DNA of 64,000 bases, from assembly GCF_004006295.1 (NCBI RefSeq), contig NZ_CP026095.1, positions 730,001 to 794,000 of the forward strand, written 5' to 3'. Source of the DNA: Peribacillus asahii (GTDB lineage Bacteria > Bacillota > Bacilli > Bacillales > DSM-1321). The notes beneath the pieces are model-generated. The model did no database searches, had not been told where the DNA came from, and worked only from the letters and a program-made list of their open reading frames with translations. This document shows positions 49,470 to 59,532 of the stretch, in pieces; position 1 is the stretch's first letter; each line of letters begins with the position of its first letter. A program made the position numbers and the translations under genes.

Positions 49470-50936
49470 TTGGAAGAATTAGTAACGAAAATTAGTGAGT
49501 TTTTATGGAGCCCACCACTGATTATCTTTTGTGTGCTAGTGGGATTATATTTCAGTGTACGTTCTGGTTTTCTACAAATTCGTCATGTAAAAGATATGGT
49601 GCGATTGTTGATTGTTGGGAAAAGTTCTGATGCCGGTGTTTCATCTTTCCAAGCATTAGCGTTGGCGCTATCTGGTCGTATTGGGGTAGGGAATATCTCG
49701 GGTACAGCAACAGCGATTGCGTTCGGTGGACCAGGGGCTGTTTTTTGGATGTGGATGATTACATTCTTAGGTGCAGCGACAGCATTCGTTGAGTCGACGC
49801 TAGCTCAAATCTATAAAGAGAAGCAAGATGGAGAGTATCGTGGTGGTCCCGCGTATTATATTGAAAAAGGGTTAGGGTTGAAATGGTTTGCGGTCATTAT
49901 GGCCATTGCTATTACAATTGCGATGGCGGTGCTAATGCCTGGAGTACAATCCAATTCAATTGCTGTAGCTATTGACAATGCCTTTCATATCAATAAACTT
50001 TGGGTCGGTATTGTTATTATTGTCATATTAGCTCTTATTATTTTTGGTGGAGTAAAAAGGATTGTTAATGTTGCACAATATGTTGTTCCGTTTATGGCTG
50101 GTGCTTACGTTCTTGTAGCTATTATTGTTGTTATTATGAATTTCTCTCAAATTCCAGCTGTGTTTGGTCTTATTTTTAGCAGTGCCTTTGGAGCAGATTC
50201 GTTGTTTGGTGGTATTCTTGGTTCTGCGATTGCTTGGGGAGTAAAACGTGGTATTTATGCTAATGAAGCTGGACAAGGTACAGGTGCTCACCCAGCGGCA
50301 GCAGCTGAAGTATCTCATCCGGCTAAACAAGGTTTAGTACAAGCTTTCTCGATTTATCTTGATGTATTCTTAATCTGTACAGCGACTGCCTTTATGATTT
50401 TATTTACAGGTACGTACAATACGATTGATGAAAAATCTGGAGAATATATTGTTCAAAATATTGAAGGTGTAGAAGAAGGACCTGGTTATACACAAGCAGC
50501 TATTGAAACAATTATCCCAGGCTTTGGGTCTGGGTTTGTAGCGATTGCTTTACTATTCTTTGCTTTTACAACAATTATGGCTTATTACTATATTGCTGAA
50601 ACCAATGTAGCTTATTTATTAAAAGGTAGAAGTAGTAAGGTAGCTTCAGCAGCGTTAAAAATTGTTTTCTTAGCAGCTGTTTTCTATGGAGCTGTAAAAG
50701 AAGCTACGTTAGCATGGACATTAGGGGATATCGGACTTGGAATTATGGTGTGGTTGAACTTGATTGCCTGTGTTCTATTGGCTAAACCGGCGTTTATCGC
50801 ATTAAGAGACTATGAGAAACAGAAGAAGCAAGGATTGGATCCTACTTTTAACTCGACGAAACTCGGTATTAAGAACGCTGATTTCTGGGCGAATGGTTAT
50901 AAACATCCAGAAAAGAAAAAGGATCAAGTATCATAA
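49470..50936 (+). CDS. Sodium:alanine symporter (AGCS family)
   Basis: A 488-residue membrane protein with about 11 helices and AGCS hallmarks: SSFQALALALSGRIGVGNISGTATAIAFGGPGAVFWMW, YIEKGLG and WGVKRGIYANEAGQGTGAHPAAAA. Members import alanine, glycine or glutamine with sodium. The start is TTG after GAGGGAGGG. The typical GTGNI motif appears as GVGNI. With ald and adeR 4 kb away, alanine use is a reasonable guess. Confidence 0.92.
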   Translation: MEELVTKISEFLWSPPLIIFCVLVGLYFSVRSGFLQIRHVKDMVRLLIVGKSSDAGVSSFQALALALSGRIGVGNISGTATAIAFGGPGAVFWMWMITFLGAATAFVESTLAQIYKEKQDGEYRGGPAYYIEKGLGLKWFAVIMAIAITIAMAVLMPGVQSNSIAVAIDNAFHINKLWVGIVIIVILALIIFGGVKRIVNVAQYVVPFMAGAYVLVAIIVVIMNFSQIPAVFGLIFSSAFGADSLFGGILGSAIAWGVKRGIYANEAGQGTGAHPAAAAEVSHPAKQGLVQAFSIYLDVFLICTATAFMILFTGTYNTIDEKSGEYIVQNIEGVEEGPGYTQAAIETIIPGFGSGFVAIALLFFAFTTIMAYYYIAETNVAYLLKGRSSKVASAALKIVFLAAVFYGAVKEATLAWTLGDIGLGIMVWLNLIACVLLAKPAFIALRDYEKQKKQGLDPTFNSTKLGIKNADFWANGYKHPEKKKDQVS

Positions 50937-50940
50937 TAAA

Positions 50941-50976
50941 AGAAGAGCATCTGCTTCATTGGCGGATGCTCTTCTT
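50941..50976. terminator. Terminator between the symporter and yhcT
   Basis: AGAAGAGCATCTGC and GCGGATGCTCTTCT form a 14-bp stem, with A-rich and T-rich flanks for both convergent genes. Confidence 0.8.
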
Positions 50977-50977
50977 C

Positions 50978-51886
50978 TTATATATGTGGAAAAATAGCTG
51001 GTTTGTCTAAAAAAGGAGCTATGCATACGATTTTTTCTTCGGTAATAGGGTGGATGAATTCAATTTTTTTTGCATGTAAAGCTTGGCGGGGGAATGTTCG
51101 TTTTCCGCCGTATAATGTATCACCTGCTAAAGGGTGATGAATGTGACTGAAATGGACGCGAATTTGATGTGTTCTTCCGCTTTCTAATGTACAGCTAACG
51201 AGTGTTCTATTTTGATCTGGGTAACGCTGTAACACTTGATAGTTTGTTCGGGCAGTTTGACCTGTAGGCGAAACTCTGCGTCTTGTAGCGTGATGGCGAT
51301 CACGGCCGATTTTCTCTTGAACGGTTCCTTGGTTTAGCTTCATAATTCCTTCTACTAAGGCATAATACGTTCGTTTGATTTTCCGTTCTTCCAGCATTTT
51401 ATCCAACATGGATCCAGCAAGACGATTTTTGGCAAAAAGAACCGCTCCTGTTGTGTCTTTATCTAGACGATGGATATGCTTGATCATACAGTTTTGGCCC
51501 GTTTGTTGCAGATAATAAGCAACACCGTTAATCAATGTTTTATGATCATGTTCTTGAGAAGGATGAGTATCCATTTGCGCGGGTTTATTAGCAATTAAAA
51601 TATGATCATCTTCATATAAAATAGAAATATGTAAATTTGTAGGGGGAACCTTTTCTGTTGCATTATTTGTAAAAAGAGGGATGCTCAATTCGTCCCCTTT
51701 TACAAGCTTCGTTGACCAAGGCATTTGTTCGTTGTTTATCGTTACTTCTTTACTCATTCGCCACTCATGTATGAGTTTTTTGGGAGCTTGCCAGTATTGC
51801 TTAAAAAGATCTTCGATTGTAAGTTTACTCCATTTTTCCGGGACCTCTATAAGTAAGTGGTTGGCTTTTTTACTAGTATGAATCAA
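50978..51886 (-). CDS. yhcT: RluA-family pseudouridine synthase
   Basis: A 302-residue RNA pseudouridine synthase. The catalytic Asp (about residue 142) is in HIHRLDKDTTG, with RTYYALVEG, QVLQRYP and LESGRTHQIRVH following as in the family. The start is placed at the TTG at 51886 behind GTAGGAAG, which gives the same length as B. subtilis YhcT; the frame is open further upstream without a ribosome binding site. The yhcU gene lies divergent next to it. Confidence 0.88.
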   Translation of the reverse strand: MIHTSKKANHLLIEVPEKWSKLTIEDLFKQYWQAPKKLIHEWRMSKEVTINNEQMPWSTKLVKGDELSIPLFTNNATEKVPPTNLHISILYEDDHILIANKPAQMDTHPSQEHDHKTLINGVAYYLQQTGQNCMIKHIHRLDKDTTGAVLFAKNRLAGSMLDKMLEERKIKRTYYALVEGIMKLNQGTVQEKIGRDRHHATRRRVSPTGQTARTNYQVLQRYPDQNRTLVSCTLESGRTHQIRVHFSHIHHPLAGDTLYGGKRTFPRQALHAKKIEFIHPITEEKIVCIAPFLDKPAIFPHI

Positions 51887-52113
51887 TTTTCTTCCTACTT
51901 TCAAAATATAATATGGATAGCTTGGTGAATGTAGGTACACCGATAACAATATAAGGATTTTTATTCTATCGTTAGACCTATTGTTCTTTTGTTTGTGGGG
52001 ATAATTCCCACAGTTTTTTTACAGTTATTATGTTATTCTAGAGAAAGCATTGTTACACAGATTATCTATACATATGGCTATAGGTCTAATGTGTTAAAGA
52101 AGGTGGTGTTTTT

Positions 52114-52530
52114 ATGAAGATTGTACTTTCTTCAACGGTAGAACAGGAACAAGAAATTGCTAACCTTGCCTCGTATCTCTATGATTCTGTGTTTCCTAAA
52201 TTTTTTACAGAAGAAGAGATTCGACACTTTCAAGAGATTGGTGTACTACAAGTGAATAAGAGTGATTTTCCGTATAGCGGTACGTTAAGAGCGGCTTTTC
52301 AAGTTATCGCATGTTTGCAAGTAATGATTGTTATTCTTGAGAAAAAAGAACAGGATGCTTCTTCAGTTGATTCTGAGTTAGTTAAACAATTTGAGCAAAA
52401 TATTACACTTTTGAATGAATACGGGATTTTCTTTCCTTTTTATTATAAACATTTTAATCGTATTCAAAAGGAAAGTCCTGAAAATACAAATATGATGTAC
52501 ACTCAGCCGGATAACGAATTTTTAATTTAA
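52114..52530 (+). CDS. yhcU: YhcU-like protein (DUF5365)
   Basis: A 138-residue cytosolic protein (MKIVLSSTVEQEQEIANLASYLY, FPKFFTEEEIRHFQEIGVL) that matches the uncharacterised YhcU family as far as I can recall, and it is next to yhcT as in B. subtilis. Function unknown. The ATG follows AAGGTGGTG. A long terminator follows. Confidence 0.75.
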   Translation: MKIVLSSTVEQEQEIANLASYLYDSVFPKFFTEEEIRHFQEIGVLQVNKSDFPYSGTLRAAFQVIACLQVMIVILEKKEQDASSVDSELVKQFEQNITLLNEYGIFFPFYYKHFNRIQKESPENTNMMYTQPDNEFLI

Positions 52531-52538
52531 ATGTTAAA

Positions 52539-52603
52539 GAAAGAGCTAGTTTATATGAATGGGAAAGGTTTGTCCTTCTTTCATATAAGCTGGCTCTTTC
52601 TGT
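52539..52603 (+). terminator. Terminator after yhcU
   Basis: GAAAGAGCTAGTTTATATGAA and TTCATATAAGCTGGCTCTTTC form a stem of about 20 pairs, with T's after it. Confidence 0.78.
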
Positions 52604-52668
52604 ATTAGATTGGGGCTCATTTGTGTGAGAACGTGTTATTAACCATAATCGTTAACAAACCCTAGATT

Positions 52669-53136
52669 TTAATTGATTTCATTCTTTTCAAACCACTTTC
52701 GAAAGGTGGCTTCCTCGTTAGAGCCTACTATACGTTCCACTTCAACTCCGTTTTTAAAATACACGATTGTTGGCAGTATATCTATATGATAGTCGTCTTG
52801 ACTTTCTTTAAATTCTAATAGATTAAATTGAACTAAATCAATTCCCATTTTCTCAGCTAGTGGAGCGACAATCGGTGTTATGTGTTGAGACTGAGAATCT
52901 TTAGAGCTATAGAAATAGACGGTCTTATTTTTTTTGTTGTGAAGATCTGCTGATAATTCGTCTGGTAAAATTAAATTTTGATAATTAGGATCTGTTAATT
53001 GCTTAATAGTCGCAGGATGAAGTTCTTTTTTACCATACGGGTTGCTATTGGATTGTTCTTCTTGTTTTGTATTTGTAATTAAGATAACGGCAGTAAAGGC
53101 AATCAGAGCCGTTGAAAGAATCAGCATTTTTTTCAT
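52669..53136 (-). CDS. Membrane-anchored thioredoxin-like protein lacking CxxC
   Basis: A 155-residue protein with an N-terminal membrane anchor (residues 3-22) and an extracytoplasmic thioredoxin fold. The cis-proline region is intact (DILPTIVYFKNGVEVERIVG, P122). At the site where the redox CxxC should be, the sequence reads YFYSSKDSQSQ, so both cysteines are missing and the protein cannot do dithiol chemistry. It may be a binding or chaperone-like relative. Its ATG overlaps the stop of a small upstream frame by four bases (ATGA). Confidence 0.8.
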   Translation of the reverse strand: MKKMLILSTALIAFTAVILITNTKQEEQSNSNPYGKKELHPATIKQLTDPNYQNLILPDELSADLHNKKNKTVYFYSSKDSQSQHITPIVAPLAEKMGIDLVQFNLLEFKESQDDYHIDILPTIVYFKNGVEVERIVGSNEEATFRKWFEKNEIN

Positions 53137-53245
53137 GAAGCTTTGGCCTCCTTAGATTTGTTCCAAATGATATAACGATAGAGGATGAAAAATGCCGTTA
53201 GAACTAAAAATGGAAGTTACTATATAGCTCAGTATAAGACCCTCT
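53133..53245 (-). pseudogene. Small membrane-protein gene with a frameshift, coupled to the thioredoxin-like gene
   Basis: The - strand frame LPFLVLTAFFILYRYIIWNK, ending EAKAS, has a stop that overlaps the next gene's ATG. Upstream, the other frame reads LILSYIV, and the two join smoothly if one A near 53220 is removed. No normal start codon is visible. The hydrophobic segment and the coupling suggest a real small membrane partner that is now shifted, or a sequence error. Confidence 0.45.
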
Positions 53246-53277
53246 TTTATGTTTTTGTTTTATTCTTTTCTGTTGAA

Positions 53278-53307
53278 ATTATAGTATGTTTAAAGCGCTT
53301 GTGTAAA
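53278..53307 (-). promoter_or_regulatory. Promoter with internal cre-like site
   Basis: On the - strand, -35 TTTACA (53302-53307) and perfect -10 TATAAT (53278-53283) lie 18 bases apart. The spacer holds AAGCGCTT within TTAAAGCGCTTGTG (53290-53303), which matches 11 of 14 positions of the CcpA cre consensus. Confidence 0.5.
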
Positions 53308-53489
53308 ATATATGTTCTTTTATGAACTAAGATTTGTCTCTATAAATGAAAGTGAAGTCTAAAAATGAACAAATTATAATAATATAATAAAGCCTTTAAA
53401 GGGTATTCACTTCATTTGCTGGAAATATTATGATAATTTTAGTTATAAGAGAATTAATACTAAAGGCATGGAGAGGGGCTTGTTGGTAT

Positions 53490-55220
53490 ATGACATGGAA
53501 ATCAACATTTGAAAAGTGGGTAAGTGATTCAAATCTGGATGAAGAATTACGAAATGCATTAGAAGCAATCAAACACGATGAAGCAAAATTAGAGGAAGCC
53601 TTTTATAAAAACTTAGAGTTTGGTACAGGCGGTATGCGAGGAGAAATTGGTGTTGGAACAAACCGAATGAATGTGTATACCGTTCGCAAAGCAACAAAAG
53701 GTTTAGCCGACTATATTCAATCGTTTGGAGAGGAAGCAAAGAAGCGCGGTGTTGTGATTGCATATGATTCACGTCATAAATCGCCGGAGTTTGCGTTTGA
53801 AGCAGCTAAAACGTTAGCAACAGAAGGGATTAAAGCGTATGTATTCGATGAATTGCGCCCAACGCCGCAACTTTCATTTGCTGTTCGCGAGCTGCAGGCT
53901 TTTGCGGGTATTGTCATTACTGCAAGTCATAATCCTCCTGAATATAATGGATATAAAGTGTATGGACCAGACGGGGCGCAGCTGCCGCCAACAGCTGCTG
54001 ATCTTGTTATTCAATATGTAGAAGCCATTGAAAATGAGCTTTCTATTCAAGTGAGAGAGGTTAACGAACTTAAACAACAAGGGCTTATTGAAATAATCGG
54101 AGAAGGGCTTGACCGAGCGTATAATCAGCAGCTATTAACAGTGCCAGAAAATCCGCAGCTTGCCGAGGAAGTAGATGTGAAGCTTGTATTCACTCCGCTT
54201 CACGGTACAGCCAATAAATCGGTTCGTCGTGCATTACATGATTTAGGCTATCAAAATGTTCATATTGTTAAAGAACAAGAACTGCCTGATGCGAATTTCT
54301 CAACGGTGAAATCTCCGAATCCTGAAGAGCATGCTGCGTTTGAAAAAGCAATTGAAGTAGGGAATGAAGTGGATGCGGACTTATTAATTGCAACGGACCC
54401 GGATGCTGACCGTCTTGGAATTGCGGTAAAAAATGAAAACGGGGAATATGTAGTTTTAACGGGGAACCAAACAGGAGCGTTATTTTTAGATTACTTACTC
54501 ACACAAAAGCAAGCAAAAGGGGCAATTCCTAAAAATGGAGTTGTATTGAAAACAATTGTTACATCAGAAATTGGTCGAGCGATTGCAGATACACATGGTT
54601 TGACTACGGTTGACGTGTTAACAGGGTTTAAATTTATTGCTGAGAAGATTCATGAATATGAAGAAAGCGGTTCTAATACCTTCTTATTTGGCTATGAAGA
54701 AAGTTATGGCTATTTAATTAAAGACTTTGCGCGTGATAAAGATGCCATTCAAGCGGCTGTATTGGCTGTTGAAGTGTGTGCCTATTACAAAAAGCAAGGA
54801 ATGACACTTTATGAAGGGCTAATGCATATTTTTGGGAAATATGGATTCTATTTAGAAGGGTTACGCTCGCTTACATTGAAAGGCATTGAAGGAGGAAGAC
54901 AAATTCAAGGAATTCTCGAACACTTCCGCCAAAATCCTCCGACTGAGATTGCTGGACAAAAGGTGTCTATTCAAGAGGATTATAAGAGTAGAAAAAGAGT
55001 ATCGATGGAAACAAAAATGGAGGAAACGATTGAACTTCCGAATTCTAATGTACTAAAGTATATTTTGGAAGACGGTACATGGGTTTGCCTGCGCCCATCC
55101 GGCACGGAACCAAAAATTAAATTTTACTTCGGCATTCAAGGAAAATCGATGGAAGAAGCTAAAGAAAAGCTTTCGAAGGTTACCGATATTTTCATGAAAA
55201 ATATTGAAGAACTTATTTAA
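53490..55220 (+). CDS. pgcA: Phosphoglucomutase / phosphomannomutase
   Basis: A 576-residue alpha-phosphohexomutase that interconverts glucose-1- and glucose-6-phosphate, feeding teichoic acid and glycolipid synthesis in Bacillus. The phosphoserine loop is [18 protein letters not shown] (S146), the metal loop DPDADR (303-308), and the phosphate-binding C-terminal motif RPSGTEPK. The start at 53490 ([10 protein letters not shown]) gives the usual length; GAGAGGGG lies 11 bases before it. A repeat element and terminator follow. Confidence 0.94.
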   Translation: MTWKSTFEKWVSDSNLDEELRNALEAIKHDEAKLEEAFYKNLEFGTGGMRGEIGVGTNRMNVYTVRKATKGLADYIQSFGEEAKKRGVVIAYDSRHKSPEFAFEAAKTLATEGIKAYVFDELRPTPQLSFAVRELQAFAGIVITASHNPPEYNGYKVYGPDGAQLPPTAADLVIQYVEAIENELSIQVREVNELKQQGLIEIIGEGLDRAYNQQLLTVPENPQLAEEVDVKLVFTPLHGTANKSVRRALHDLGYQNVHIVKEQELPDANFSTVKSPNPEEHAAFEKAIEVGNEVDADLLIATDPDADRLGIAVKNENGEYVVLTGNQTGALFLDYLLTQKQAKGAIPKNGVVLKTIVTSEIGRAIADTHGLTTVDVLTGFKFIAEKIHEYEESGSNTFLFGYEESYGYLIKDFARDKDAIQAAVLAVEVCAYYKKQGMTLYEGLMHIFGKYGFYLEGLRSLTLKGIEGGRQIQGILEHFRQNPPTEIAGQKVSIQEDYKSRKRVSMETKMEETIELPNSNVLKYILEDGTWVCLRPSGTEPKIKFYFGIQGKSMEEAKEKLSKVTDIFMKNIEELI

Positions 55221-55238
55221 ATAGCAGGCTCTGTTAAT

Positions 55239-55257
55239 AGGGCTTACTGTTCAAGCG
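55239..55257 (+). repeat. Intergenic repeat element, short copy C
   Basis: AGGGCTTACTGTTCAAGCG shares its core with the elements after queG (28168) and proC (43531). Like them it stands directly behind a gene and in front of a terminator hairpin, but only part of the element is preserved. Confidence 0.45.
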
Positions 55258-55289
55258 CGGACGAAGGGTGATACACTCTTCGTCTTTTT
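55258..55289 (+). terminator. Terminator after pgcA
   Basis: GACGAAGGGTG and CACTCTTCGTC pair with one G-T, followed by TTTTT. Confidence 0.82.
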
Positions 55290-55487
55290 ATGAACATGTT
55301 TTACTGGCAGCGGGATATTCTTATTTATTTTTTGTAAGCCTATTATTTTGAAATATTAACTTATTTGTTTATACTTTATAAGTGAAAACATTGTAATGAA
55401 TGAGGAACTATGTTTCTTCATCTCATTAAAACTTATATGGTTGCATGAAAGTTGTTCACGCAATGGCCAAGTTGGAGGAGTTTGGAT

Positions 55488-56015
55488 ATGAAATTAGTTA
55501 TCATTAATGGATCACCACGTAAACAAGGACGTACAGGTATTGCATCTCGCTTTATTTCAAGAACATACGGAGCGGAGCTTATTGATTTAAGCACATCTTC
55601 ATTACCATTATATAAAGGTGAAGCGGAACAATATCAATTAGAAGAGGTTGTACAATTACAACAAGCAATTAAAGAAGCAGATGGCGTGATTTTAGCCACT
55701 CCTGAATATCATAATTCTATGAGCGGTGCTTTGAAAAATGCATTAGACTTCTTAAGTGCTGAGCAGTTTACAAATAAACCGGTTGCCTTACTAGCAGTAG
55801 CTGGTGGTGGAAAAGGCGGAATTAACGCATTAAATTCCATGAGAACTGTTGGACGCGGTGTGTATGCGAATGTTATTCCGAAACAATTAGCGTTAGATCC
55901 AGATCAGTTCGACTATGAACATGATGGACTAAATGAGGCAGCTGCAAAATCTGTTGCTGAATTAATTGACGAGCTTAACCTGTATGCAAAAGCGTTTCAA
56001 GCCGTAACAAAATAA
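55488..56015 (+). CDS. NADPH-dependent FMN reductase (azoreductase type)
   Basis: A 175-residue flavodoxin-fold reductase (KLVIINGSPRKQGRTGIASRF, ATPEYHNSMSGALKNALDFL, LLAVAGGGKGGINALNSMR). Close in size and sequence style to B. subtilis YhdA/Azr, which reduces azo dyes and quinones with NADPH. The start at 55488 follows GGAGGAG; the frame is open 36 bases further upstream. The next gene, yhdB, is also its B. subtilis neighbour. Confidence 0.92.
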   Translation: MKLVIINGSPRKQGRTGIASRFISRTYGAELIDLSTSSLPLYKGEAEQYQLEEVVQLQQAIKEADGVILATPEYHNSMSGALKNALDFLSAEQFTNKPVALLAVAGGGKGGINALNSMRTVGRGVYANVIPKQLALDPDQFDYEHDGLNEAAAKSVAELIDELNLYAKAFQAVTK

Positions 56016-56043
56016 CAGGCTTTATTTACTATAATCAGTTCAT

Positions 56044-56088
56044 AAAAAGAAGGGGCAGACACATAAATGTGTTTGCTCCTTCTTTATT
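56044..56088 (+). terminator. Terminator after the FMN reductase gene
   Basis: AAAGAAGGGGCAGACACA and TGTGTTTGCTCCTTCTTT form an 18-bp stem with one G-T pair around TAAA, followed by ATTTC. Confidence 0.85.
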
Positions 56089-56165
56089 TCGCTATAAGGG
56101 TTACCAGCCATAGTAAAATCCCTATTGTATAAAATGCCCGGTTTTGTAAACACTATTGATGAATT

Positions 56166-56411
56166 TTAGATAGGAAGTTCATGCAAATAGTGGGACATCG
56201 TTTTTTCTGATGCATGATCCAGGTAGCGCAATAAGGCGTACAATTTTGCTTCAATAATTTGATAATCGTGTTCGAAATGATAAGCGTGTAAGAAATGTTC
56301 AATTTTCTTTGACAAGAACTGATCCTCGGTCCGGACCATTAAAATGAGTAGTTGATCCCAGTCTGAGCGATGGATATAAAATAAAGCTGTATCGTAAATA
56401 GAAGTTGTCAT
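56166..56411 (-). CDS. yhdB: YhdB-like protein
   Basis: An 81-residue soluble protein (MTTSIYDTALFYIHRSDWDQLLILM, LHAYHFEHDYQIIEAKLYALLRYL) of the uncharacterised YhdB family. A strong AAGGAGG ribosome binding site precedes the ATG. The association with the azoreductase gene matches B. subtilis. Function unknown. Confidence 0.8.
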   Translation of the reverse strand: MTTSIYDTALFYIHRSDWDQLLILMVRTEDQFLSKKIEHFLHAYHFEHDYQIIEAKLYALLRYLDHASEKTMSHYLHELPI

Positions 56412-56543
56412 TAAAAGTTCCTCCTTAATAAGGAGCTATTTGTATGTTGTTCATTTCGGATAAAAATTTTTCAGACAAAATGTGGTGATACGGTAGAGAT
56501 AGGCTTGTTTGTATTTACCTGAATAAAAAAATATGGTGAGGAT

Positions 56544-57527
56544 ATGAGAAGAATCATCTTAGTATGTTTGGTCAGCTTGTTTGCTTTCCCGTTTCATGCA
56601 ATGGCAAAAGTCGTGAATGAAGACAAAAATTTATATAGCTTTGAAATGATGGAAGCGGATTTAAAGAGGCTGCAGCAAACGCTTCCTATTGAGGTGCATT
56701 CAATTGGAAAATCTGAAAAAGGAAGAGATATTTGGGCAGTAAAGCTTGGGAAAGGGCAGAAGTCTATTTTGCTTGTAGGTGCTCATCATGGTCGGGAATG
56801 GCTAACGACACATCTATTAGTGAAAATGCTTGAACAATATGGGACGGCTTATGAAAAAGGGAAACAACTTGGAGAGTATTCAACGAAATTATTAGATGAG
56901 ATAAGCATTTGGTTCATACCGATGATAAATCCCGATGGTGTATCGATTCAACAAGGTAATTTATCCGGTTTTTCTCATTATGAAAAAATAGTAACGTGGC
57001 AGCGAAATAATTACAGTATGGATTGGACGAGATGGAAAGCTAATGCAAAGGGAATCGATTTAAATCGTCAATATCCAGCTGGATGGGATGAAGTGAAGAC
57101 AGATGTCTCCCAACCATTTTATCAATTTTATAAAGGGAAAAAACCATTTGAAGCAGTCGAAGTTCAGGCTCTAGCCCAATTCACCTATCGTATAGAACCG
57201 CTCGTTGCAGTTAGTTATCATACATCAGGGCGTGAAATCTTTTGGCATTACCATAATAAACAGGAGCATATGGCAAGAGATTATGAATTGGCAAAAAAGA
57301 CGGCGGAATTGACCGGATATAAGCTTTCAAAGCCTGAGAAGCATGCTGTTGGAAGCGGTTTTACCGATTGGTTTATAACCGAATTTAAACGGCCGGGTAT
57401 GACCATTGAATTAAGTTATTTAGTGGAGGAAACGAATCCGCCGCTATCGGTTTTTCCTGAAGAATGGAAACGCAATCGATTGGTAGGAATGATGCTCGTT
57501 AAGGAAGCAGTCAGTGGAATAAAATAG
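56544..57527 (+). CDS. Secreted M14-family zinc carboxypeptidase
   Basis: A 327-residue exported peptidase. The signal peptide (residues 1-21) ends in FPFHAMAK. Zinc ligands are H82 and E85 (AHHGREW) and H226 (VSYHTSGR); the catalytic glutamate is E289 (MTIELSYLVEE). The family includes gamma-D-glutamyl-diaminopimelate peptidases that recycle cell-wall peptides, which is likely here. It is followed 48 bases later by a small secreted protein gene on the same strand. Confidence 0.92.
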   Translation: MRRIILVCLVSLFAFPFHAMAKVVNEDKNLYSFEMMEADLKRLQQTLPIEVHSIGKSEKGRDIWAVKLGKGQKSILLVGAHHGREWLTTHLLVKMLEQYGTAYEKGKQLGEYSTKLLDEISIWFIPMINPDGVSIQQGNLSGFSHYEKIVTWQRNNYSMDWTRWKANAKGIDLNRQYPAGWDEVKTDVSQPFYQFYKGKKPFEAVEVQALAQFTYRIEPLVAVSYHTSGREIFWHYHNKQEHMARDYELAKKTAELTGYKLSKPEKHAVGSGFTDWFITEFKRPGMTIELSYLVEETNPPLSVFPEEWKRNRLVGMMLVKEAVSGIK

Positions 57528-57575
57528 TGAGTACTTCCCATACTATCCGTAAGTAAACTAAAGGGAGGAAGTACA

Positions 57576-57890
57576 GTGTTAAAAAAATGGTCGTTTATTG
57601 TGTTAATGTTTATGATGCTGACTCAAGCTGGTTTTATATCTGTTCAACAAGGAAACAATTATGAGAAATATGGAAGGATTGCTATAGCGGTCGTGCAAGC
57701 AGATTATCCGGGCGATGAGGTAACGGATTATCAATATGAAGGACGAAAAGTTCTGGAAAAAGGAACGGTAGAAGATCGTTTTCTATTTTTAGTGAAGGAG
57801 CAGGGAAAAGAATTTAATGTAAGGGTCAAAATTAAGCATAGTTTATCTAATAATAAGCTATTGAATTTATCGGTTGAAGAGGTGCGATAG
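57576..57890 (+). CDS. Secreted DUF3889 protein
   Basis: A 104-residue protein with an N-terminal hydrophobic export signal (WSFIVLMFMMLTQAGFISV) and a compact domain with YGRIAIAVVQADYPGDEVTDYQYEGRK, as in the DUF3889 family of Bacillus. It starts with GTG after GGGAGGAAG. It lies just behind the peptidase gene and may be co-transcribed. Function unknown. Confidence 0.82.
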   Translation: MLKKWSFIVLMFMMLTQAGFISVQQGNNYEKYGRIAIAVVQADYPGDEVTDYQYEGRKVLEKGTVEDRFLFLVKEQGKEFNVRVKIKHSLSNNKLLNLSVEEVR

Positions 57891-57971
57891 ATATCTTATG
57901 TAAGGATTCTCGTCATTTTCCTACTATTTGGTCATACATTATGGTAAGGCGAAAAGACGAGGGGGATCTGC

Positions 57972-59387
57972 ATGAATCAGACGGAGCAAAGAGCTCTAGA
58001 ATATGCGATTAGTGAAATAACGGAGATTGCAAAAGGGTTTGGACTTGATTTTTACCCGATGCGTTATGAAATTTGTCCATCGGAAATTATTTATACGTTT
58101 GGGGCATATGGGATGCCTACTCGATTTTCTCATTGGAGCTTCGGAAAACAATTTCATAAAATGAAGCTTCAGTATGATTTCGGGTTAAGTAAAATTTATG
58201 AACTCGTGATTAATTCAAACCCATGCTATGCCTTTTTATTAGACTCGAATTCACTCATTCAAAACAAATTAATTGTGGCGCACGTACTTGCTCATTGTGA
58301 TTTTTTCAAAAATAATATTCGTTTTCAAAATACAAAGCGCGATATGGTAGAAAGTATGGCAGCGACTGCCGACCGTATTCGTGAATACGAAATTCTTCAT
58401 GGCAAAAAAGAGGTTGAAACGTTTCTTGATGCGGTACTGGCTATTGAAGAGCATATTGATCCATCGCTCATGAGACCTAAACTTTCTTGGTCAATCGATG
58501 ATGAGGAGGAAGAGGAAGAAATCAAGCCGTCTCCAACTCCGTATGATGAGCTATGGTCATTAGATGGAGCTAATAAGCCGAAAAAGTTACCTGTGAAAAG
58601 ACGTAAGAAAATCCCGCCAAAACCAGAGAAAGATATCATGCTATTTATTGAACACTACAGTCGTGAATTAACGGATTGGCAGCGCGATATTATGACGATG
58701 ATTCGTGAAGAAATGCTTTATTTCTGGCCGCAATTAGAAACGAAAATCATGAATGAAGGCTGGGCTTCTTACTGGCATCAAAGAATTATTCGTGAGATGG
58801 ATTTAAGTTCAGGAGAAGCAATTGAATTTGCTAAACTCAATGCGGGTGTCGTTCAACCTTCCCGAACAAGTATTAACCCTTATTATCTCGGCTTAAAGGT
58901 GCTTGAAGATATTGAAGAAAGATACGATAATCCGACAGATGAGATGAAAAAGAGGGGCGTGAAGCCTGGGTCTGGAAGAGAAAAGCTGTTTGAAGTACGC
59001 GAAATTGAATCGGATATTTCGTTTATCCGAAATTACTTGACAAAAGATCTTGTCATGCGGGAAGATATGTACTTATTTCAGAAACAAGGGAAAGACTATA
59101 AAATTGTGGATAAAGCGTGGGAGCAAGTGCGCGATCAGCTTGTCAGCATGCGTGTGAATGGAGGGTTCCCGTATATTACGGTAAACGATGGTGACTATAT
59201 GCGAAATGGCGAGCTATATTTAAAGCATTGGTACGAAGGAATTGAGCTCGATCTGAAGTATTTGGAGAAAGTGTTGCCATACATTTACCAGCTTTGGGGA
59301 CGTCCAGTTCACATGGAATCGATTATGGAAAATAAAACGATGTTGTTTTCATATGATGGAAAGGGACTTCATCGAAAGTATTTATAA
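57972..59387 (+). CDS. spoVR: Stage V sporulation protein R
   Basis: A 471-residue SpoVR protein, involved in spore cortex formation. Typical are [52 protein letters not shown] and [17 protein letters not shown]. An acidic, proline-rich stretch ([19 protein letters not shown]) links the two halves. Full length compared with the family. The ribosome binding site is GAGGGGG. A terminator follows. Confidence 0.95.
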   Translation: MNQTEQRALEYAISEITEIAKGFGLDFYPMRYEICPSEIIYTFGAYGMPTRFSHWSFGKQFHKMKLQYDFGLSKIYELVINSNPCYAFLLDSNSLIQNKLIVAHVLAHCDFFKNNIRFQNTKRDMVESMAATADRIREYEILHGKKEVETFLDAVLAIEEHIDPSLMRPKLSWSIDDEEEEEEIKPSPTPYDELWSLDGANKPKKLPVKRRKKIPPKPEKDIMLFIEHYSRELTDWQRDIMTMIREEMLYFWPQLETKIMNEGWASYWHQRIIREMDLSSGEAIEFAKLNAGVVQPSRTSINPYYLGLKVLEDIEERYDNPTDEMKKRGVKPGSGREKLFEVREIESDISFIRNYLTKDLVMREDMYLFQKQGKDYKIVDKAWEQVRDQLVSMRVNGGFPYITVNDGDYMRNGELYLKHWYEGIELDLKYLEKVLPYIYQLWGRPVHMESIMENKTMLFSYDGKGLHRKYL

Positions 59388-59396
59388 GCGTAATGT

Positions 59397-59446
59397 TAAA
59401 AGGCTGTCTCGTAGTGGGAAAATCCACTTATGGGATGGCTTTTATG
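59397..59446 (+). terminator. Terminator after spoVR
   Basis: AAAGGCTGTCTCGTAGTGG and CCACTTATGGGATGGCTTT form a stem of about 16 pairs with wobble around GAAAAT, followed by TATG. Confidence 0.7.
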
Positions 59447-59532
59447 TTGTTATTTTCTTTATAGGTTTGTTTATATATTTGGACTTTCTATACCATTCTT
59501 TACAACAATGTCATTTTTATTAAAAAATAGGC

